A DNA stretch of 21,001 nt from CAZEBW01 sp964510205. GTDB taxonomy: Bacteria > Chloroflexota > Anaerolineae > VGOG01. The translations under genes and the position numbers were made by a program. Where the stretch lies: contig CAZEBW010000063.1 of assembly GCA_964510205.1 (NCBI GenBank), positions 1 to 21,001 on the forward strand, written 5' to 3'. Under the pieces are notes generated by a model. The model had not been told where the DNA came from. It worked only from the letters and a program-made list of their open reading frames with translations, and searched no databases. Each line of letters opens with the position of its first letter. Position 1 is the first letter of the stretch. Positions 15,876 to 21,001 of the stretch are shown piece after piece.

Positions 15876-16724
15876 CTATTCTCCTTCTGGCGACGGTCGG
15901 TCCTCGCGGCGGTAGGGCACGGGAATGTACTGGACGGATGGGCGGCGCTGTCCCGACTGAGGGTAGAGCTGCATTAGCTGGCACACCTCGTCGGGCAGGT
16001 CCAGCGTGATCGGCAGGCCCATCTTCTCTGCTTCCGCTGCGCTGATGGGATAGTCGTGGGTCCATTGGCCCGAGCTGAGAGCCTCGGCGATCCCTTTCGC
16101 TTTTTCCTCCTCTACCTCGTTGCCCATCAGGATCTCGACCACGGTCTGTTTGACCTGAGAGACCGCCTTCTTGGCCATGTCGGCCAGAATCAGGGTTTCG
16201 TCGTCGGTCTCGTTGACGTCCTTGATCTGGGTGACGGCCAGGATGGAGCTGGCCGGGTAGCGGCCCAATTGGGGATCCACGGGTCCCAGCACGGCGTTCT
16301 CGTCCATGGCGATCTCGTCGGCGGCCAGGGCGATGAGGGTTCCGCCCGACATGGCGTAGTGGGGGAGGAAGACCGTGACCGGCGCCTGGTGGCGGATGAG
16401 GGCTTGGGCGATCTGCTCGGCGGCCAGAACCAGCCCGCCGGGCGTGTGCAGGATGATGTCTATGGGCATGTCGTCGGGCGTCAGGCGGATGGCCCTGAGC
16501 AGCGCCTCCGAGTCCTCGATGTCAATGTAGCGGCGGAAGCCGATTCCCAAGAAGCTGAGCACCTCTTGACGGTGGATGAGGGTGATGAGGCGCGAGTCGC
16601 GCTTTTTCTCCAATTGCCGCATCACGCGCTGCCGCTTGGCATCCAGCAGTCGCTTTTGCAGGACGGGAATCAGCGTGGAAACGATGAGAAAGACCCAAAA
16701 CAGATCGAAAAGGTTGAAATCCAT
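15876..16724 (-). CDS. Membrane-anchored SDH/Clp-fold serine protease (SDH_sah family)
   Basis: This 282-residue protein has one N-terminal membrane helix (about 5-23), a basic Arg/Lys-rich stretch (30-45) and a ClpP/crotonase-fold domain. Visible motifs are IILHTPGG (90-97), which forms the oxyanion region, and Ser126 in YAMSGGT, the expected nucleophile. Asp150 in LGPVDPQLG is the likely third catalytic residue. The family, often annotated as serine dehydrogenase proteinase, resembles signal peptide peptidase SppA and NfeD-associated proteases. Its substrates are poorly known. GGAGG lies 9 nt before the ATG at 16724. It is 56 nt downstream of the UMF1 transporter gene and 15 nt upstream of the deaminase gene, so the three are probably co-transcribed. 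It may act in membrane quality control, like FtsH. Confidence 0.88.
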   Translation of the reverse strand: MDFNLFDLFWVFLIVSTLIPVLQKRLLDAKRQRVMRQLEKKRDSRLITLIHRQEVLSFLGIGFRRYIDIEDSEALLRAIRLTPDDMPIDIILHTPGGLVLAAEQIAQALIRHQAPVTVFLPHYAMSGGTLIALAADEIAMDENAVLGPVDPQLGRYPASSILAVTQIKDVNETDDETLILADMAKKAVSQVKQTVVEILMGNEVEEEKAKGIAEALSSGQWTHDYPISAAEAEKMGLPITLDLPDEVCQLMQLYPQSGQRRPSVQYIPVPYRREDRPSPEGE

Positions 16725-16743
16725 TTCAAATGTCCTCCGTCTA

Positions 16744-16777
16744 AGGTGCGATGCACATCGAAAAGTGCGTTGCGCCT
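16744..16777 (+). other. Imperfect palindrome that pairs fully only as plus-strand RNA
   Basis: AGGTGCGATGCAC (16744-16756) and GTGCGTTGCGCCT (16765-16777) pair at all 13 positions if three G-U pairs are allowed, around an 8-nt loop. As minus-strand RNA, the sense of the flanking genes, the same three positions are mismatches. It lies in the short gap between the transporter and protease genes. It may be a decayed interspersed palindrome. Confidence 0.4.
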
Positions 16778-16780
16778 AGC

Positions 16781-18076
16781 CTATCTGATCAGAGTGTCCT
16801 CGATCCTCGCCACGCGGATGCCTTCTTCCACATCTACTCTGGTCAGCAGCAGACCGCCGACCACGAAGAAAACGATCAGCGATACGATGCTCAAGCGGCT
16901 CCCTCCGGCTATTTGGCTGACCACGCCGAACAGCAGCGGGCCGGCGATGCCGGCGAACTTGGAACTGGTGCTGAAGAAGCCGAAAAACTCGGCGGACTGG
17001 GTCTTGGGAACCATCGCGCCGTAGAGCGAACGGCTGAGCGCTTGCGTACCGCCCTGCACCGTCCCCACGGCGAAGGCCAGGATGTAGAAGTGGGTAGCCG
17101 TCTGCATAAAGTAGCCGGCAATCGCGATCAGCACGTAAAGGCCCAAACCCAGCAGGATCGAGCGCTTGGTGCCCAGTCGCCGGGCCAGCCGACCGAAGCC
17201 AAACGAGAAGGGAATGCCCACGAACTGGGTGATGATCAGGGCGATGGTCATGTCCGTCAGGCCGATGCCGATCTCGTCGCCGTAGGCGGTTGCCATTTTG
17301 ATGATGGTGCCGATGCCATCGTTGTAGATCCAGAAGGCGACGAGGAACAGCATCAATTGCTTGTACTGCCTGCTCTGGCGGAAGGTGTGGGCCAGGCGCG
17401 CGAAACCAGCCCGCAAGAAGTTTGTGCCTTTGGGCCTGATGCGCGCTACGGGCGGCTCTGGCACGCTGCGGAACAGCGGGATGGAGAATATCGCCCACCA
17501 CACCGCCACGCTGAAGAAGGAGGCCCGCAGTGCGAAGCCTACGCCGGGCATGAAGAACCACTGCGGCTTCATGTACCACAGCACGTTGATGACCAGCAGG
17601 ATGCCGCCTCCCACGTAGCCCAGCGCGTAACCTCGCGTGGAGATCTGGTCAATGTCGTCCTGCTTGGCGATGTGAGGGAGCAGGGATTCATAGAAGATGT
17701 TGGCCCCGGCAAAGCCCAGGTTGCCCATCATGAACAAGATGGAGGCCAGGATGTACGTGTCGTCGCCGAGGAAGACGAGCAGTCCCGTTCCCACGATGCC
17801 CAGCGCGGCGAAGAAGGCGATGTACCGCTTCTTGTCGCCGGTGTGGTCGGAAATCGCGCCCAGGACGGGCGCCAGCAGTGCGATCAAAAGGAGCGCAATG
17901 GAGGTGGTATAGGCCCAATACGCGGTGGCGTTCGCTTCGCCCAAGCCGGCGGCCTTCACCATAGACCGATAGAACGGAGGAAACATGGCGGCCATGATCG
18001 TGGTGGCGAACGCGGAGTTGGCCCAGTCGTACATGCACCAGGCGTTGATGATCTTCTTGTATGTTTTGTCTTGCAC
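16781..18076 (-). CDS. MFS transporter, UMF1 family (Atg22-like)
   Basis: This 431-residue protein has about 12 membrane helices. The hallmark YDWANSAF is at 16-23, followed by the cytoplasmic loop LGAISDHTGDKKRYIAF and FYESLLPHIA, as in bacterial proteins related to the vacuolar effluxer Atg22. The second half carries FGRLARRLGTKRSILLG between helices and SRSLYGAMVPKTQSAEFFG near the end. The substrate is unknown; the yeast relative exports amino acids from the vacuole. The start is GTG at 18076, with AAGGAGG 7 nt before it. A good promoter at 18337-18364 lies upstream, and the leader contains the repeat element at 18126-18248. The protease and deaminase genes follow on the same strand. Confidence 0.9.
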   Translation of the reverse strand: MQDKTYKKIINAWCMYDWANSAFATTIMAAMFPPFYRSMVKAAGLGEANATAYWAYTTSIALLLIALLAPVLGAISDHTGDKKRYIAFFAALGIVGTGLLVFLGDDTYILASILFMMGNLGFAGANIFYESLLPHIAKQDDIDQISTRGYALGYVGGGILLVINVLWYMKPQWFFMPGVGFALRASFFSVAVWWAIFSIPLFRSVPEPPVARIRPKGTNFLRAGFARLAHTFRQSRQYKQLMLFLVAFWIYNDGIGTIIKMATAYGDEIGIGLTDMTIALIITQFVGIPFSFGFGRLARRLGTKRSILLGLGLYVLIAIAGYFMQTATHFYILAFAVGTVQGGTQALSRSLYGAMVPKTQSAEFFGFFSTSSKFAGIAGPLLFGVVSQIAGGSRLSIVSLIVFFVVGGLLLTRVDVEEGIRVARIEDTLIR

Positions 18077-18125
18077 CTTAGTCCTCCTTCATAAGGTCTG
18101 TAAAGAAATATGTTCCCCCATTAGT

Positions 18126-18248
18126 GTCATTGCGAGGAGCGTTTTTTGCGACGAACTTGGAAGTGAAAACGGCGCAATCTCCTTGCTGAACAAAGGTGGG
18201 GATTGCGGCAATCCAGGGGATTGCTTCGCAAAAGGCGCTCGCAATGAC
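18126..18248. repeat. 123-bp MITE-like element with GTCATTGCGAG terminal inverted repeats (copy 2)
   Basis: The ends GTCATTGCGAG (18126-18136) and CTCGCAATGAC (18238-18248) are exact inverted repeats. The core ACTTGGAAGTGAAAACGGCGC matches copy 1 (9259-9363) in the opposite orientation, while the rest differs in length and sequence. No protein is encoded. It lies in the predicted leader of the transporter gene. The remaining gap 18249-18336 shows nothing further that I recognise. Confidence 0.82.
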
Positions 18249-18336
18249 ATCGTATCGGGAAGTTGCTCTTTAACGAACCCTAAGGCCGAAACGAGCCGCT
18301 CGTTGTCTCATTGGATTGCCTCATAAACGCCCCAAT

Positions 18337-18364
18337 ATTATACCCGATTCTACCATCAGGTCAA
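18337..18364 (-). promoter_or_regulatory. Sigma70-type promoter of the UMF1 transporter gene, overlapping the HAD stop codon
   Basis: On the minus strand TTGACC (18364-18359) and a perfect TATAAT (18342-18337) are spaced by 16 nt. The TGA inside the -35 box is the stop codon of the upstream HAD gene. The transcript would start near 18330 and have a leader of about 250 nt before the GTG at 18076. Confidence 0.7.
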
Positions 18365-19044
18365 CCTTCGGTGAATTCTCTCAGCGACTGCATCACCTCT
18401 CCGATCTCGGTCACCTCGGCGATAACGAAGTCCACGTCTGCCGCCCGATTCTGTCGGGGACCTGCTCCATCTTCGCTCACCAGAACGGTGGTCATTCCCA
18501 GTTCTTTGGCCGGCCTGAGATTCCGAACCTGGTCGTCGAGGAGCAGGCACTCGTCTCCCGCCGCGCCCGACAACGTCAGAGCGCGCTGGTAGGCTTCTGG
18601 ATCGGGCTTGCCAACGTAGCCCGTGGCGCGCACGTCTATGATGCGGCTGAAGTGGCGCTCGATGCCCAGGATGGCCAGCACGCGGAGAGCGTGCTCCGCC
18701 GAAGCATTGGTGAACACCGCTTTCTGGGCCTCGATCTCGGCCAGCACCCTGTCGAGCTCCTCATTGGGACCGATGTAGTCCTCCAGCGGGATGTTGTGAA
18801 CGTAAGCCAGATATTCTTCGGGGTCTACCCCGTGATGGAGCTGCAAGCCCCGCGTGGTCGTGCCATAAGTTTGATAGTACTGCTTGCGCAGGGAGGCTAC
18901 TTCGGTCGGGGGCATGCTCAACTGCTCTTCCATGTAGCGGCTCATCAGGTTCCCGATCTCGGCCATCAGTCCCGATCGGGTGGGGTAGAGGGTCTCGTCC
19001 AGGTCGAACAGAAGGTGTTTCAGCATTTTCGACATCATCCTCAT
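18361..19044 (-). CDS. HAD-family hydrolase, pyrimidine 5'-nucleotidase-like
   Basis: This is a 227-residue haloacid-dehalogenase-fold phosphatase. Motif I is FDLDETLYP (13-21), with nucleophile Asp14 and acid/base Asp16. Motif II is Thr112 in VFTNAS, motif III is Lys146 in VGKPDPEAY, and motif IV is LLLDDQ with Asp170 and Asp171. The cap segment GTTTRGLQLHHGVDPEEYLAYVH resembles yeast Sdt1-type pyrimidine 5'-nucleotidases, which dephosphorylate UMP or CMP. I infer a nucleotide phosphatase. Several in-frame ATGs (residues 1, 3, 4 and 7) make the exact start uncertain; none has an ideal ribosome site. The stop codon lies in the -35 box of the next promoter. Upstream is the repeat-flanked assembly gap. 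Confidence 0.88.
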   Translation of the reverse strand: MRMMSKMLKHLLFDLDETLYPTRSGLMAEIGNLMSRYMEEQLSMPPTEVASLRKQYYQTYGTTTRGLQLHHGVDPEEYLAYVHNIPLEDYIGPNEELDRVLAEIEAQKAVFTNASAEHALRVLAILGIERHFSRIIDVRATGYVGKPDPEAYQRALTLSGAAGDECLLLDDQVRNLRPAKELGMTTVLVSEDGAGPRQNRAADVDFVIAEVTEIGEVMQSLREFTEG

Positions 19045-19070
19045 TATTGTTGGACTTTGGACAAAGTGGG

Positions 19071-19085
19071 AGAAACCAGGTTTTT
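19071..19085 (-). repeat. AAAAACCTGGTTTCT repeat, left copy beside the gap
   Basis: AGAAACCAGGTTTTT on the + strand is the exact reverse complement of the 15-nt core at 19170-19184. It also matches 8131-8145. With the right copy it forms an inverted pair that encloses the assembly gap. Confidence 0.8.
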
Positions 19086-19156
19086 CCGCTTGAGAGTATC
19101 TGCTGGGGCAGTGAAAATGCCCGCAATTGGTAGATGTTTGGGGTACAAAGTATTCT

Positions 19157-19166
19157 NNNNNNNNNN
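19157..19166. other. Assembly gap (10 Ns)
   Basis: Ten N characters mark a scaffold join, and the true length is unknown. It falls between inverted copies of the AAAAACCTGGTTTCT repeat, which probably broke the assembly. Sequence at 19045-19156 shows no gene I recognise, apart from the left repeat copy. Confidence 0.97.
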
Positions 19167-19167
19167 T

Positions 19168-20058
19168 CTAAAAACCTGGTTTCTTACTGCCTCCGTAAGC
19201 GCGGGAGGAGATGTAGATGCCGGCCAGGATCAGCGCGCCGCCGCCGATCTTGGTCAGGGTGGGCGTCTCGTCCAGGATGAAGTAGGCCAGGATGGTAGAG
19301 CCGATGGGCTCGCCCAACGTGCCCACCCCCACGAAGGCGGCGGGCAGGTACCTCAGGGCCCAGTTGTAGGAGGAGTGGCCGATAATTTGGGACACGACGG
19401 CCAGCAAGAACAGCATCAGGTAGGTTTGGCGGGAGTAGCCCAAAAAGGTGTGTCCCGCCGCCAAGCAGACGGCGATCAGGAAGATGGCCGCTGTGGAGTA
19501 TACCAGAAATACATACGCCAGCAGGGACAGATGCGGACGCAGCTTTCGTCCCACCAGCAAGTACCCGGAGACGGCTACTGCCCCCGCCAGAGCTAGAAAA
19601 TCGCCAAACAGTTCGCTGGTGCCCAAGCCGAAGTCGCCGTAGCCGATGATCATCCCCCCTAGCACGGACACGACGATCCCCGCGAACATCCCCCGCGACA
19701 CTTTCTCCTTCAACAAGAAATGGGCGGCTAACCCCACGAACAAAGGGCTGGTGTCCACGAACACCACTGAGCTGGCCACCGACGTGTACTCCAGGGAGCT
19801 GATCCAAGTGGCGAAGTGCAGGCCCAGGAACAGGCCAGAGAGGAGAGCCAGCCGCAGGTCTTTCCTGGTGAGGGCGCGCAGCTCGTCTCTGGTTTTGATG
19901 AACGCCGCTGGGGCCAGAATCAGCGAGGCGATGGTCAGGCGAGAGGCGGCGATGACCAGCGATGGCGCCTCGGCCAGGCGGATGAAGATGGAGGCGCAGG
20001 AAACGGTCAGGATGCCTATGAAAATCACCAGGTAGGGCCTGATGCTTGGTTCGCTCAT
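19168..20058 (-). CDS. EamA/DMT-superfamily transporter
   Basis: This 296-residue protein has about ten membrane helices, arranged as two EamA repeats. The first repeat includes FIRLAEAPSLVIAASRLTIA and FVDTSPLFVGLAAHFLLKEKVS. The second includes LPAAFVGVGTLGEPIGSTI and ILDETPTLTKIGGGALILAG. These are drug/metabolite exporters, often for amino acids or small metabolites; the substrate is not evident. The ATG at 20058 has a weak ribosome site and lies 12 nt after the aminopeptidase gene, so coupling is likely. The final residues SKKPGF and the TAG stop are encoded by the AAAAACCTGGTTTCT repeat at 19170-19195. A longer original C-terminus may thus have been cut off, though all helices appear present. 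Confidence 0.9.
   Translation of the reverse strand: MSEPSIRPYLVIFIGILTVSCASIFIRLAEAPSLVIAASRLTIASLILAPAAFIKTRDELRALTRKDLRLALLSGLFLGLHFATWISSLEYTSVASSVVFVDTSPLFVGLAAHFLLKEKVSRGMFAGIVVSVLGGMIIGYGDFGLGTSELFGDFLALAGAVAVSGYLLVGRKLRPHLSLLAYVFLVYSTAAIFLIAVCLAAGHTFLGYSRQTYLMLFLLAVVSQIIGHSSYNWALRYLPAAFVGVGTLGEPIGSTILAYFILDETPTLTKIGGGALILAGIYISSRAYGGSKKPGF
19170..19195 (+). repeat. AAAAACCTGGTTTCT repeat, right copy at the EamA gene end
   Basis: The 15-nt core at 19170-19184 plus the following ACTGCC is shared with 8131-8156 (23 of 26 positions). Read on the minus strand it encodes the last residues of the EamA transporter and its stop codon. Confidence 0.85.
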
Positions 20059-20070
20059 GATGTTTGCTAT

Positions 20071-20874
20071 CTACCGCGCCAGCTTTAGCATGGCCCGCCA
20101 CACTTTGAAGACGATGAGATAGTCGTCGTGAACGAATTCGATGCGCCGCCCGCCCGTGCGCTTGGCGCCGGGGATGAGCTCTACCATGTCCAGGTGCGCG
20201 CTGGAGGTGAAGTCCACTTTCAGGGTGATGGGCGGCTCGACCACGAAGGGCTTCCCACCTTTGGACAGCGCTTTTTGCGCTGCTTCACGGATGAGTGCCC
20301 GGGCGGCCTCTGGCACCAGACACTTGGCGGCGTAGCGGCCATAGCTCTCTTTGACGGCCACGCCCTCCACCGTCCCCAGCAGGGCCGTGGCTTCTTCCAC
20401 CAGCAGCTTGTCGCCGCTCACCAAAACCACCGGCACGCCGAAGTAGCCGGCCAGGGCGGCGTTGAGGCCCGTCTCGCCCAGCGGGCGGCCGTTCAGACTG
20501 ACCTGATAGACGATGCCGGAGTAGCTGTGGTCCAGCACGCTGTAGGCGGTGCCCGCCTGGGCGTGGTAGCCGATGAGGAAGGCGGCGTCGAAGCTGCTGT
20601 CAATGCCTTGCATCATGGAGAGGGGCTTGGGCGATCCGGAGATGAGCTGGGCGCTGGGATTTAGCTCCTCGATGAGGATGTTGCGCATGTTGCCGTGGGA
20701 ATCGTTGACCAGAATCTCGCTGGCTCCGCCGGACACGGCTCCCTCGATAGCGGCGTTGACCTCCGCCGTCATCAGCTTTTGGGCTCGCTTGTACTCTTCC
20801 CCACTGCCGCCCGTTTGCTTGCCGGCTACGACGCCGGAAATGCCTTCCATGTCGCACGAGACGTAGACTTTCAT
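20071..20874 (-). CDS. dppA: M55 family D-aminopeptidase (DppA-like)
   Basis: This 267-residue zinc peptidase of family M55 releases N-terminal D-amino acids from peptides such as D-Ala-D-Ala. It could serve in recycling cell-wall peptides. Metal ligands known for Bacillus subtilis DppA are all visible: Asp8 and Glu10 in SCDMEGISG, His60 in NDSHGN, His104 in IGYHA and Glu134 in PLGETGLNA. His116 in LDHSYSG is the likely catalytic residue. AAAGGA lies 8 nt before the ATG at 20874. That ATG overlaps the TGA of the GGDEF gene (ATGA). The EamA transporter gene follows after 12 nt and might export or import a peptide or amino acid product. Family assignment is firm; the biological role is inferred. 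Confidence 0.94.
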   Translation of the reverse strand: MKVYVSCDMEGISGVVAGKQTGGSGEEYKRAQKLMTAEVNAAIEGAVSGGASEILVNDSHGNMRNILIEELNPSAQLISGSPKPLSMMQGIDSSFDAAFLIGYHAQAGTAYSVLDHSYSGIVYQVSLNGRPLGETGLNAALAGYFGVPVVLVSGDKLLVEEATALLGTVEGVAVKESYGRYAAKCLVPEAARALIREAAQKALSKGGKPFVVEPPITLKVDFTSSAHLDMVELIPGAKRTGGRRIEFVHDDYLIVFKVWRAMLKLAR

Positions 20875-21001
20875 TGTTGCTTTCCTTTCTGTTCGTACAT
20901 CGCCCTATCTGCCCTGGTCAGCAGCTCATCAATGGAACAAGGGCGTTCGGGATCGTAGCGTGCCAGGCCCACGCTCAGCGATAGCTCGTAGCGGCGGTCG
21001 G
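20871..21001 (-). CDS. C-terminal end of a GGDEF-domain protein (diguanylate cyclase-like), partial
   Basis: The minus-strand frame entering from the right edge gives ELSLSVGLARYDPERPCS and then DELLTRADRAMYEQKGKQQ before TGA at 20873-20871. LSVGLA followed by DELLTRADRAMYEQK is the usual end of GGDEF domains, which make cyclic di-GMP from two GTP. The GGDEF active-site motif itself lies outside the window, so activity cannot be judged. The stop shares ATGA with the start of the M55 peptidase gene, so the two are translationally coupled. Confidence 0.88.
   Translation of the reverse strand, partial: DRRYELSLSVGLARYDPERPCSIDELLTRADRAMYEQKGKQQ

Noticed and set aside
16751..18094. Plus-strand frame of 447 codons opposite the UMF1 transporter gene
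   Set aside because: It is rich in Asp, Gln, His and Gly with no motif, and is fully antisense to a convincing 12-helix transporter.

Overview
The window reads as a chromosomal piece of an uncultured Chloroflexota bacterium, most likely of the Anaerolineae type. This is inferred from three things. The secreted protein at 9401-11266 has a long Thr/Pro linker ending in a YLPY-type motif, a style common in that phylum. Several families of short interspersed palindromes and 7-8 nt tandem repeats sit between genes. The left edge may carry a scrap of an ActC/NrfD-like membrane subunit. Ten Ns at 19157-19166 mark a scaffold join, so this is a draft or metagenome assembly. I see no phage genes, transposase, tRNA, rRNA or CRISPR array. 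No stretch longer than 300 bases lacks a gene.

Layout. At 1-261 there is a possible gene fragment, a GC-rich palindrome and a good sigma70-type promoter. ftsH (262-2079, +) follows and ends at a bidirectional terminator. A long-chain acyl-CoA ligase (2253-3932, -) and a small CopG/BrnA-antitoxin-like protein (4168-4497, +) diverge from back-to-back promoters. From 4715 to the right end every gene is on the minus strand. In transcription order from the right edge these are: the tail of a GGDEF protein, a DppA-type D-aminopeptidase and an EamA transporter; then a pyrimidine-5'-nucleotidase-like HAD enzyme, a UMF1/Atg22-type transporter, a Clp-fold membrane serine protease and a zinc deaminase; then a LysN-type aminotransferase, a hot-dog thioesterase, a GT-C glycosyltransferase and a secreted seven-bladed propeller protein; then a second GT-C glycosyltransferase; then a SAM methyltransferase, a metallo-beta-lactamase-fold hydrolase and a DUF362 protein.

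How the genes may work together. The tightest couplings are ATGA or TTGA overlaps: GGDEF/dppA, aminotransferase/thioesterase and methyltransferase/MBL. An 8-nt overlap joins the 732-aa glycosyltransferase to the Thr-rich propeller protein. That last pair, with a second PMT-like enzyme just downstream, suggests an enzyme-substrate relationship: O-glycosylation of the Thr/Pro linker. This is a hypothesis, not something the sequence proves.

The other striking theme is that short repeats have moved into gene ends. At least three proteins take their last residues and stop codon from a repeat, and a fourth stop codon abuts one. One glycosyltransferase carries a repeat copy in frame. Most genes are housekeeping or metabolic in type; the unusual content lies in the repeats, the glycosylation cluster and a low-GC deaminase gene.
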